IMG/VR virus record: IMGVR_UViG_3300006641_000125
Span: 1 to 29,053 of that record
Origin: a virus
DNA length: 29,053 bases
Direction: 5' to 3' (one strand)
Positions 1 through 5,776 of the stretch are shown here, in pieces. How positions within the stretch are numbered: the stretch's first letter is position 1; each line of letters starts with the position of its first letter. Made by a program: the position numbers and the translations under genes. Below the pieces are notes generated by a model. The model made no database searches and was not told the origin of the DNA. It was given only the letters and a program-made list of their open reading frames with translations.

Positions 1-14
1 CCCCCAATATCCAT
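1..14 (-). CDS. Start of a further gene in the early operon, cut by the left edge
   Basis: The TAA stop of the neighbouring coiled-coil gene overlaps an ATG by one base (TAATG), and the frame stays open to the window edge (Met-Asp-Ile-Gly). The same junction type is used elsewhere in this operon. No strong ribosome binding site precedes it. Nothing can be said about function from four codons. Confidence 0.35.
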
Positions 15-364
15 TAAACAATATCCATTGATGCGCGAACGCTTACAGATATTGAACGGGCAATATCTACTTGTGTTCTAATGCGTTGTACATTGGCTCT
101 TGCCGCTTTAACAGTTGCTTCAGCAATTGATAAATTCATATATGCTTCAGAATTTTTTATTAATGCCATATCTTCACGGGTTGCAACATTTATCTTTACA
201 CCCATATCTGATACTTCCATACGACCACGCGCCATTGTGATTTCGTAAGATGCTTTAGAAACATGATAGGTCTGTTCTGCCGCCGTAAGTTCTTTGTGCG
301 CTTCATCAATTTCTTTTGATAAATCTAATAGGCGCTTTTCAACCTGCATAGGAGTTAGGCTCAT
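14..364 (-). CDS. Coiled-coil hypothetical protein of the recombination operon
   Basis: 116 residues, predominantly helical and charged. Residues 5-35 and about 75-105 look like coiled-coil segments rich in Glu, Lys, Ala and Arg. There is no signal peptide, membrane segment or enzymatic motif. The ATG overlaps the stop of the preceding gene as ATGA, and AAGGA lies just upstream, so the start is well supported. It is the distal visible gene of the operon that contains the ERF annealing protein. Small coiled-coil proteins are common next to phage recombinases, but a role in recombination is inferred only from position. I do not recognise a named family. Confidence 0.75.
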   Translation of the reverse strand: MSLTPMQVEKRLLDLSKEIDEAHKELTAAEQTYHVSKASYEITMARGRMEVSDMGVKINVATREDMALIKNSEAYMNLSIAEATVKAARANVQRIRTQVDIARSISVSVRASMDIV

Positions 365-558
365 TTAGTTTCCTTAAAATTAAAAAATCTGCTAACAATA
401 GTTTTACCCGATTCAAGACATTCAAATTTAATATGTTCAACTAATTGTTTTTTTCGCCCAAAACCTGCAAGACAAAATTCGCAAATATGACGGCTTTTCC
501 AATCATAATTAATATTTGATTCAATATTTAAACCCAATATATTTGTATCAATTCTCAT
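361..558 (-). CDS. Small C2HC zinc-finger-like protein
   Basis: 65 residues. The central part reads Cys26-x2-Cys29-x12-His42-x4-Cys47, which has the spacing of a classical zinc finger with Cys as the last ligand. The segment between the second Cys and the His (FGRKKQLVEH) is basic and helix-like, as in nucleic-acid-binding fingers. The flanks are short and polar. The start overlaps the preceding stop (ATGA), and the end overlaps the next start in the same way, so translation is probably coupled. A DNA- or RNA-binding or protein-adaptor role in the early operon is likely but not proven. Zinc fingers of this spacing are uncommon in phage early proteins. Confidence 0.7.
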   Translation of the reverse strand: MRIDTNILGLNIESNINYDWKSRHICEFCLAGFGRKKQLVEHIKFECLESGKTIVSRFFNFKETK

Positions 559-773
559 TTGACCACTTCCAAATTTGCCTTCATGTTCATTAATCCTGGA
601 TAAACCTTTGCGGCATCTAAACCTACATCGTTTTCATCGGTTGCAAGACGCATACCTGAATCAGATAATCCATCAAGAACTTTCTGAACTGGTAATTCTA
701 AATTGTCTGCAAGCAATGTTGCAAAGTGAATATGCTGTTGAACAGCAAGTAGTAATCCTTCAGGGCGGTTCAT
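555..773 (-). CDS. Hypothetical early protein, 72 residues
   Basis: The chosen ATG at 773 overlaps the stop of a 27-codon upstream gene as ATGA. This is preferred over a longer reading from a TTG at 836, which would overlap nearly all of that small gene. The protein (MNRPEGLLLAVQQH...) is acidic and mostly helical, with the segment VQKVLDGLSDSGMRLATD near the middle. It has no membrane span and no motif I recognise. Its position downstream of ERF and coupling on both sides place it in the early operon. Function unknown. Confidence 0.65.
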   Translation of the reverse strand: MNRPEGLLLAVQQHIHFATLLADNLELPVQKVLDGLSDSGMRLATDENDVGLDAAKVYPGLMNMKANLEVVK

Positions 774-853
774 CGGATAAAACCTAGATAGATTCCGCCA
801 AACCAGCAAAGTGCAAAAAACAATATTGCTGGCCAAACACGTTGTTCTTTCAT
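770..853 (-). CDS. 27-residue single-span membrane micropeptide
   Basis: An ATG at 853 lies one base after the ERF stop and is preceded by a very strong ribosome binding site (GGAAGGAAAG). It opens a 27-codon frame whose product has a short charged N-terminus (MKEQR), then one hydrophobic stretch (residues 6-25, rich in Trp, Phe, Leu and Gly) and a final Ile-Arg. The stop overlaps the next start as ATGA. This looks like a translated one-TM peptide in which the positive residues would set topology. The function is unknown. Membrane micropeptides in early operons may act on host membrane processes, but that is speculation. Confidence 0.6.
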   Translation of the reverse strand: MKEQRVWPAILFFALCWFGGIYLGFIR

Positions 854-854
854 T

Positions 855-1502
855 TTACTTTCCTTCCAGTTCTTTCTTGCGATTTCCAATTGCTGTATTT
901 AGATTTGTGCCATCAAAACCAATGTAAAGCAATCCTGCATCTTGCGCGCCTTTGTAGAAGTTCTTTAGTTCTTCCATATCGGCAATATCGTTTATCTGTT
1001 CTAATGCTTCAATTACCATTTGCGTTTGTTCAGGTGTTGCAGGTGTTGATTTGGTGCGTTCAGGATTTGCAACCTTTTCTGATGCGTTACGCTCGTATGA
1101 TTGTGAATCAGGGTCAGGTTCATCTGTTGGTAATGCAAGTGTTTGCAATAATGCGGTGCGTAGCGCTACCGACATTGCTTTAGCGGTTGCCTTATCGCCA
1201 TAATCCATTGCTTCAGAAAATACGGTGGCAGAAACAAAATCGCCTTCTTCACCGTAAAACGTGTAAGCAACTTTAAGTTGAACGTGGCTCATTGCTTTAC
1301 CCTTATTGGATTCAACAAATGTTGATTCGCGTTCAAGTACGGTTGGAATAACCATTACCTTATATTTTTGAAACGCAGGTGATACTGCATTAATCACGGC
1401 ATCAATTCCGCGAAATGCAAACCCCTGCGATGTGTTGCGGTCATTCTTGCCAACCGCACCCACTTCCTTCATCACTTCAATTAGTGATTCGTGTATTTTC
1501 AT
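855..1502 (-). CDS. erf: ERF family single-strand DNA annealing protein
   Basis: 215 residues. The N-terminal half (about 1-130) carries the ERF signature: helical start, a QGFAFRGIDAVINAVSPAF segment near 26-44, and a conserved block about residues 100-132 (DYGDKATAKAMSVALRTALL, then LALPTDEPDPD). ERF proteins anneal complementary single strands during phage recombination and replication. Here the protein follows two tiny genes after a promoter-like region. After a Ser/Thr/Pro-rich linker (about 138-157) the C-terminal part (about 155-212) is a separate small helical domain, as in many phage ERF proteins. The start is TAATG-coupled to the preceding gene with AAGGAAGG upstream. No exonuclease partner is visible in this window. 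Confidence 0.93.
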   Translation of the reverse strand: MKIHESLIEVMKEVGAVGKNDRNTSQGFAFRGIDAVINAVSPAFQKYKVMVIPTVLERESTFVESNKGKAMSHVQLKVAYTFYGEEGDFVSATVFSEAMDYGDKATAKAMSVALRTALLQTLALPTDEPDPDSQSYERNASEKVANPERTKSTPATPEQTQMVIEALEQINDIADMEELKNFYKGAQDAGLLYIGFDGTNLNTAIGNRKKELEGK

Positions 1503-1693
1503 TACTTGCCTTCCTTTGTGTCTAGTTCAAAATATAAATACCAACCATTTAAATCGCCTTCAAATAACCAAGTTCCATTTTGATATTCAGGTTTTTCGTT
1601 TAATTTAATGCAAGCGTTCCATGCGCTTTGATATGAAGCATAATATTTTACTTCACCATTTTTCTTTATATAACGAATTTCCGTTGTGGTCAT
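1502..1693 (-). CDS. Hypothetical small early protein, 63 residues
   Basis: A frame could open at an ATG at 1702, but the ATG at 1693 is preferred. It lies two bases after the stop of the preceding gene and about ten bases after AAGG, whereas the first ATG is too close to that site. The product is aromatic-rich (many Tyr and Trp), with KKNGEVKYYASYQSAWNACI followed by a NGTWLFEGDLNGWYLYF stretch that suggests a small beta-rich fold. No signal or motif is recognised. Its stop overlaps the ERF start (TAATG), so it is translationally coupled to ERF. Confidence 0.7.
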   Translation of the reverse strand: MTTTEIRYIKKNGEVKYYASYQSAWNACIKLNEKPEYQNGTWLFEGDLNGWYLYFELDTKEGK

Positions 1694-1695
1694 TA

Positions 1696-1866
1696 TTAAC
1701 ATACCTTAGAACTAATTTTTGCAAGTAACTCTGTTACTGTTTTATTTGTTTCAAGTTTGTTTTGATAAATATAAGTGCTAAGAATTGCGCCCAATAATGC
1801 ACCTTCATTTGGTGTGATTTTGATAGATACTTCTTCAAGAAGTTCTGCATAAGTTTTTGTAGTCAT
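1696..1866 (-). CDS. Hypothetical first gene of the early operon, 56 residues
   Basis: The frame runs from an ATG at 1866 with a strong AAAGGAAAG ribosome binding site to a TAA at 1696. The product begins MTTKTYAELLEEVSIKITP and is a small, mainly helical, acidic-then-basic polypeptide ending in Val-Cys. It is the first gene after the candidate promoter and palindrome at 1911-1939, and its stop lies just before the next start. No family is recognised. Because it is first in the operon it might be regulatory, but nothing in the sequence shows that. Confidence 0.65.
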   Translation of the reverse strand: MTTKTYAELLEEVSIKITPNEGALLGAILSTYIYQNKLETNKTVTELLAKISSKVC

Positions 1867-1910
1867 TTCTTTCCTTTCGTTTGTGGAATCCGTTTAATTC
1901 CAACAACTGA

Positions 1911-1939
1911 ATTATTGTCGTTAGCACCGACAAATACAA
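1911..1939 (-). promoter_or_regulatory. Candidate sigma70-type promoter of the early operon
   Basis: On the minus strand TTGTAT (1939-1934) is separated by 17 bases from AATAAT (1916-1911). Transcription would start near 1904, about 40 bases before the first gene's ATG. The -10 matches the consensus at five of six positions and the -35 only partly. A promoter is expected here because a terminator lies directly upstream. A palindrome fills the spacer. Confidence 0.45.
1915..1933. promoter_or_regulatory. Palindrome in the promoter spacer, operator candidate
   Basis: TTGTCG and CGACAA form perfect six-base arms around a seven-base centre (TTAGCAC), giving a 19-base dyad that sits between the proposed -35 and -10 boxes. 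That is the classical place for a repressor site. It could alternatively form a small hairpin, but it precedes the proposed transcription start. Confidence 0.45.
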
Positions 1940-1965
1940 GAACCCTGCGGTATATGACTGGTCAT

Positions 1966-1991
1966 AAAAAAAGACCCCCTTTTGGGGGTCT
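1966..1991 (-). terminator. Intrinsic terminator after the phosphoesterase gene
   Basis: On the minus strand a GACCCCC/GGGGGTC stem (1990-1984 with 1979-1973, extended by one A-T pair) with a four-base AAAA loop is followed directly by seven Ts (1972-1966). A second copy of GACCCCC (1999-1993) overlaps the phosphoesterase TGA and could compete as the 5' arm. This separates the late block from the early operon. Confidence 0.9.
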
Positions 1992-1997
1992 AGGGGG

Positions 1998-3029
1998 TCA
2001 ATCCAACCATACCTGATAAGCGGCGGTTACACGGCCTTTGAGCGGGTCTATAAAGTGCAATCGCTGGCTAGGTACGCCTGATGCGGCCATTGAATCGCGG
2101 GCATAGCGGTTATCGGATTCAGTTGAGCCTGACCAGTAAACCGTTCCCAATCCATCGCTTAAAGGTTCTTGGGCGTGGCGATGGTAATGACCTAAATAAA
2201 TATCTTGGAAATCCCAATCAAACGCGCCCGCTTTCCAACGGTTACCTGCACCCTGCCATGCGCTAGGTGAAGCAAATCCATTTCGGCCTACTTCGTCCCC
2301 ATGCATTAACAAAGCGCGATAATTTCCAATCTCAACGCGTTGTATATCTTCAGCACCATCTTCCCAATACAAATGTTTTTCGTCTTTCATAATTGCGCGG
2401 GCTAATGCGTAAGTCATTCTATCTACGTTATCTGATTTAGGTACGTTATCGCGTTTAGAACCGATGCGACCATGATTACCCCATTCAGCAACAACGGTTA
2501 CTTTTTCAAAGTTTGCAAGAAGGTAGCGAACAAAATCAACTTCCAATCTTGCAACAGTTGTGAATTGGTCAAACAAACTTAAATCAATTTCCCACAACTG
2601 CGCGGGATAGTTGAAAAGGCCTTCAACCATATCCCCGCCAAACATAACAACACATTCTTTAACTGGGTGATGCGAGCGCTGTATTTCTGTTAAACGAACA
2701 ATCTTCTTTGCAAAATCCATTACGCGCTTTTCCATAATTTCAGTATTGTAAGATGGCGTAACTTTTGAACCTTGCCAATCGGTTGCGTGAATCAATGCAA
2801 CTTCTGCTTTTGCTTTTCGTTTATCCGCAACAGGCGGTTCAACTGGTTGAACTTTACCTAACGCTAATGTTGCATCGTATGCGGCTCGTAGTGTTGCATC
2901 AACTAATTCACTTGTACGGTCTTTTGCTTTTGCTAATTGCTTTTGTGCCTGAACTAATGCTTTGCGTAAATCCGCAATTTCAGGGTCGGTTTCTTTTTTT
3001 AATTGTTCTAAATCATCACTTAGCGCCAT
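1998..3029 (-). CDS. Calcineurin-like metallophosphoesterase
   Basis: 343 residues from the ATG at 3029, which has AAGGA five bases upstream. An in-frame alternative start at 3053 lacks such a site. The N-terminal 75 residues are a coiled-coil-like helical extension. The catalytic core then shows the metallophosphoesterase motifs in order: Asp84-Trp-Gln86, Gly-Gly-Asp133, Gly-Asn185-His186, His243-Gly-Asp, and Gly-His281-Tyr-His283. These proteins use two metal ions to cleave phosphoesters; related ones include SbcD/Mre11-type nucleases. The first motif has Gln where the usual metal-binding His of DxH sits. Substrate is unknown; DNA processing is plausible. It overlaps the upstream HTH gene by 14 bases and is followed by a strong terminator. 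Confidence 0.85.
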   Translation of the reverse strand: MALSDDLEQLKKETDPEIADLRKALVQAQKQLAKAKDRTSELVDATLRAAYDATLALGKVQPVEPPVADKRKAKAEVALIHATDWQGSKVTPSYNTEIMEKRVMDFAKKIVRLTEIQRSHHPVKECVVMFGGDMVEGLFNYPAQLWEIDLSLFDQFTTVARLEVDFVRYLLANFEKVTVVAEWGNHGRIGSKRDNVPKSDNVDRMTYALARAIMKDEKHLYWEDGAEDIQRVEIGNYRALLMHGDEVGRNGFASPSAWQGAGNRWKAGAFDWDFQDIYLGHYHRHAQEPLSDGLGTVYWSGSTESDNRYARDSMAASGVPSQRLHFIDPLKGRVTAAYQVWLD

Positions 3030-3255
3030 TGCAATCCTTACGGTGTCTAGCAATTCCCGAACGACTAATATAAATACCGTTCTTTTTTAATACATCTGAT
3101 ATTGAAGTATGCCCAATCTTCGGGTCATTTAATCTTGCCATTAATGCTTCTTTATCCGCTTTATCTAATTCTTTTAATAGTTCGCAAGTAGAACATTTGC
3201 CACCGCGAACTACATCAAAATTTGATGAATCGTTAAGGTCATCTGCCAATCCCAT
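3016..3255 (-). CDS. Small HTH-type protein with possible zinc site
   Basis: 79 residues. Cys21-x2-Cys24 near the start and His71-x3-Cys75 near the end could bind one zinc ion. Between them is a helical region, then IGHTSISDVLKKNG and a short helix followed by RSGIARHRKDC. This arrangement (CxxC, helices, a conserved HxxxC tail ending a recognition-like helix) resembles small HTH proteins found in actinobacteriophages, which often lie near packaging or DNA-handling genes. The start at 3255 has a G-rich (AGGGGGG) ribosome binding site. It shares a transcription unit with the phosphoesterase. DNA binding is inferred, and a small-terminase-like role cannot be excluded. Confidence 0.65.
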   Translation of the reverse strand: MGLADDLNDSSNFDVVRGGKCSTCELLKELDKADKEALMARLNDPKIGHTSISDVLKKNGIYISRSGIARHRKDCNGAK

Positions 3256-3270
3256 TAAGCCCCCCTAAAT

Positions 3271-3314
3271 GAAAAATAACCCCTACCTGTATATCTTACA
3301 ATACAAATAGGGGT
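3271..3314 (-). terminator. Long-stem terminator after the holin-type gene
   Basis: Fourteen-base arms (3301-3314 and 3279-3292) pair with only two adjacent mismatches around an eight-base loop. On the minus strand the stem is followed by TATTTTTC. It lies between the stop at 3331 and the HTH gene start, so it would end or attenuate the late transcript after the lysis genes. The U-tract is interrupted, so termination may be partial. Confidence 0.75.
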
Positions 3315-3330
3315 ATTTAGGGTATTTAAG

Positions 3331-3540
3331 TTACTTTTTAACAGTCATTGTTAATTCGTCTTTAGGGTTAGCCCATTTGACGATTACAGGCAATAAAGCA
3401 ATCCAAACTGTATGTGCCGCGTGTTTCCAATCTGATGAAGTAAAATCTAATGGCGATTTGCCGATTACCATAATCGCGGTGATGGCATTGCCAACAAACC
3501 ATTTAGCCCATAAATCTAAAACTTTATTATTGAATTTCAT
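3331..3540 (-). CDS. Putative holin
   Basis: 69 residues from the ATG at 3540, which has AGGA five bases upstream. The product has a short basic N-terminus, a hydrophobic stretch about residues 12-28 (AKWFVGNAITAIMVIG), a polar turn and a second hydrophobic segment about 45-58 (HTVWIALLPVIVKW). It ends with NPKDE and a lysine-rich tail. Two short spans and the hydrophobic stretch followed by Trp-Ala-Asn-Pro-Lys-Asp resemble holins of actinobacteriophages. It starts seven bases after the CHAP endolysin gene, which strongly suggests a role in forming the lysis hole. The membrane protein at 4037-4285 is a competing holin candidate. Confidence 0.65.
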   Translation of the reverse strand: MKFNNKVLDLWAKWFVGNAITAIMVIGKSPLDFTSSDWKHAAHTVWIALLPVIVKWANPKDELTMTVKK

Positions 3541-3547
3541 ACTTTTC

Positions 3548-4036
3548 CTAATCTTTGAATTGTGGTCTGCCAAAACCTGCAATAAATACAGGTAGTCCAC
3601 GCTTATTGTCTTTACGATAAGCGCGAACACGTTTCGCTACACAACCGCCATTGCTTTGCGAACCGCTTTTGCCTTCTAACGATGTATTGCCTTCAATCGT
3701 TATTACTGTTCCATCGCCATTGTCTTTAACAACAATGCCTACATGGTCTATTTTTTCTCCATCGGGAAAATCAAAAAATACTATATCGCCGCCAACTGGT
3801 TTAGCCGTAGCCGCATTAGACCATAAACCTTTACCTTGAAATCCTGCCGCACCCGCAGGTGTATAAACGCAATTAGGAATCTTTAGCCCAACTTGTTTTG
3901 CAACCCACATCACAAAATAACCGCACCAATATTGGCCATTGTTATCGTTGTATTTAACCTTGTTTGAATTAGGCGGTTCTTCCATTGTGCCGACTTCTGC
4001 GGCGGCAATCCTTACAAAATCTGCGCGTTGGCTCAT
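3548..4036 (-). CDS. CHAP-domain endolysin
   Basis: 162 residues, consisting of a single CHAP (NlpC/P60-like cysteine peptidase or amidase) domain. The catalytic Cys38 lies in QYWCGYFVMWVAKQ, His98 in KIDHVGIV, and the third polar position near Glu115/Asn117 in IEGNTS. CHAP enzymes cut peptide or amide bonds in peptidoglycan. The N-terminus (RIAAAEVGTMEEPPNSNKVKYN) is typical of such enzymes. There is no signal peptide and no separate wall-binding domain, so the enzyme is short and needs a holin. It directly follows a one-TM protein (TAAATG junction) and precedes the holin-like gene. A tail-associated hydrolase is less likely because it lies in the lysis cluster. Confidence 0.92.
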   Translation of the reverse strand: MSQRADFVRIAAAEVGTMEEPPNSNKVKYNDNNGQYWCGYFVMWVAKQVGLKIPNCVYTPAGAAGFQGKGLWSNAATAKPVGGDIVFFDFPDGEKIDHVGIVVKDNGDGTVITIEGNTSLEGKSGSQSNGGCVAKRVRAYRKDNKRGLPVFIAGFGRPQFKD

Positions 4037-4285
4037 TTATGCTTCCAATTTAGTTTTGATTATTGCCTGATTTATTTTCAATTCAATTATATCTGATTCA
4101 ATACGGTCAATTGCATCTTTCATAGATTCGCCGCCGTTATTGTGAAGTTGATATTCAATCTTATCTAATCGTTTATCAATCTTTCGGAATATGCGTTGAA
4201 ACGCATAAATGGCAGTTCCAAGTATTACTAGGCTTTCTAGGGTTGCCCATACTGCGGCAGAAGCCAAGTTCCAATTGACCAGCAT
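4037..4285 (-). CDS. Single-span membrane protein with cytoplasmic coiled coil
   Basis: 82 residues. A hydrophobic segment at about residues 8-27 (SAAVWATLESLVILGTAIYA) is followed by a basic stretch and an amphipathic coiled coil with the signature HNNGGESMKDAIDRIE. This layout, one TM plus a helical tail with an NGG turn, is frequent in actinobacteriophage lysis cassettes and is reminiscent of the DUF2746-type small proteins. The ATG at 4285 follows AAAGGTG. It is immediately upstream of the endolysin (stop and start adjacent), so it may be a holin or a regulator of lysis timing. Family name uncertain. Confidence 0.7.
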   Translation of the reverse strand: MLVNWNLASAAVWATLESLVILGTAIYAFQRIFRKIDKRLDKIEYQLHNNGGESMKDAIDRIESDIIELKINQAIIKTKLEA

Positions 4286-4299
4286 TTTGCACCTTTCGG

Positions 4300-4416
4300 T
4301 TATGATTCAGTAGTTTGTAATTTTTCAATCATTGCTTGAAGCATAGCAATTTGCCCTGCTTGGTCTGCAATGATTTGTTTAAGATTGGTAATTACTTTAT
4401 CTGCATCTAGTTCCAT
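4300..4416 (-). CDS. 38-residue coiled-coil peptide
   Basis: The ATG at 4416 directly follows the fibre stop (TAAATG) and has GGAAGG upstream. The product begins MELDADKVITNLKQIIAD and continues as one amphipathic helix with Leu/Ile/Met heptad-like spacing, ending in TTES. There is no membrane span. It lies between the S74 fibre and the lysis genes. It could be a small fibre-associated or oligomerising peptide, but this is inferred only from position. Confidence 0.6.
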   Translation of the reverse strand: MELDADKVITNLKQIIADQAGQIAMLQAMIEKLQTTES

Positions 4417-5775
4417 TTATTTGCCTTCCAGTATTTTTATTCGTTCATTTTGTTCTTGAATTAAAGCCAATAATGCTGGAACAATCATGCGGTCATTCCA
4501 TGATTCAACGCTATCAATGTAATCTGCGGCAATAGGATAAATTGCATCTACTTCTTCAGCAATAAAACCAGGTACTAATAAATTTGCTCTATCATCTGTA
4601 TCTTTTAAATATTCAGGTTTAAATCTAAAAGCGCGTACAGGTAAATTATAAAGTGCTGTTGGGTCTAATTCAGGCACATCTACAAGATTTACAATATCTG
4701 TTTTGTAACGTTCACTAGATGCGGTTGAACGTCTTAACTGACCTGTTGATGAAATCCAAACTGTTGCGGCGTTTGTTGTTGTATTGCTATAAGCAAATGG
4801 AACGCGCAATTCATAAGAACTTGTAATATTAAAATCGCCATAACCTGTAAATGTTCCATCATAACCATTACCAGTTGAACCTGAATAAATATCAATGGTA
4901 GAACTTCCAGCAAGAACGGCAGTTGAAGAACCCACATAGGTAGCAGGATAAGAACCCGAACCATAAGAAATATAAATACCGTTAGAAGTCCACGGAATAA
5001 TTTTACCTACTGTTGCGCCACCATAAATAAAATCAATTGAGTTAGTAGAACCAACCATTTTAACCGCAGTTGTTCCTGCGCTTGTTTGAATAGTTCCGCC
5101 TGTAATAACAGAACCATTAATAGCGCCGCCTGTAATACTTCCCGTTCCAACGCCTGTTATACCTGTTGAACTGATAGACCAACCATTTGATACTGTTCCA
5201 AAATAACCTGCGGTTGCATTGATTGTTCCAGTAATTGTTGCGCCAGTTGCAGTTAATAAACCACTTGAATTAATAATTGCATTACCTGCAATATTAAGTG
5301 TACCGCCTGTAATTGTTGAACCAGTAACACTACCTGAAAATACTGCCGCGCCAGTTGAAGCACTAATTGAAAATGTAGCGTTATTGCTTGAATCATATCC
5401 CGCAAGACCCAACGAATTCATTACAACGCGAGCGCCGCTAGAAGATGAAGAACCTGAATAAACGGTAATACCGTTTGCCGCAATAGCAGTTATTTGATTA
5501 GAAGCATTTACAATTGTTGAAGCACTTGGTTGAAGTGATTGGATTGCTTCGTTGTAAGCAATAGTTGCTTGTGCTAATGCTTGTACCGCTTGCGCTTGCG
5601 CGTTGCCCGCTTCAATTGAAGCCTGAATAGCATATTGAGTTGCTTGCGTAGATTGCGCTTCAGCATATTCTGCGGTGTACATAGCCTGATTAGGGCCTGT
5701 TGTAAGTTTGTTAATTTGGTCTTGCAAGTTGTTAAACATATCTTGCAAGTTAGGTGGGAGATTAACAAATGCCAT
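4417..5775 (-). CDS. Tail fibre with C-terminal S74 intramolecular chaperone
   Basis: 452 residues. The N-terminal 95 residues are helical and rich in Ala and Gln (a trimeric coiled coil is likely). The middle, about 100-345, is a Gly/Ser/Thr-rich beta-repeat shaft with repeated SGSVTGSTITGGTLNIAG-type units. The last 100 residues are a peptidase S74 auto-chaperone: Ser353/Ser354-Glu-Arg-Tyr-Lys358 at the cleavage site, then FRFKPEYL and GFIAEEVDAI, with a terminal helix IQEQNERIKILE. S74 modules help fibre trimers fold and then cut themselves off. It lies directly after the hub gene, so it is probably the central or side fibre of the tail tip, involved in host recognition. Confidence 0.9.
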   Translation of the reverse strand: MAFVNLPPNLQDMFNNLQDQINKLTTGPNQAMYTAEYAEAQSTQATQYAIQASIEAGNAQAQAVQALAQATIAYNEAIQSLQPSASTIVNASNQITAIAANGITVYSGSSSSSGARVVMNSLGLAGYDSSNNATFSISASTGAAVFSGSVTGSTITGGTLNIAGNAIINSSGLLTATGATITGTINATAGYFGTVSNGWSISSTGITGVGTGSITGGAINGSVITGGTIQTSAGTTAVKMVGSTNSIDFIYGGATVGKIIPWTSNGIYISYGSGSYPATYVGSSTAVLAGSSTIDIYSGSTGNGYDGTFTGYGDFNITSSYELRVPFAYSNTTTNAATVWISSTGQLRRSTASSERYKTDIVNLVDVPELDPTALYNLPVRAFRFKPEYLKDTDDRANLLVPGFIAEEVDAIYPIAADYIDSVESWNDRMIVPALLALIQEQNERIKILEGK

Positions 5776-5776
5776 T

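Noticed and set aside
774-836. Longer 5' reading of the 72-residue gene from a TTG
   Set aside because: It would overlap the micropeptide with its strong binding site; ATGA coupling at 773 is better.
3541-3630. 30 extra codons before the holin-like gene
   Set aside because: They overlap the endolysin end; ATG at 3540 has a proper ribosome binding site.
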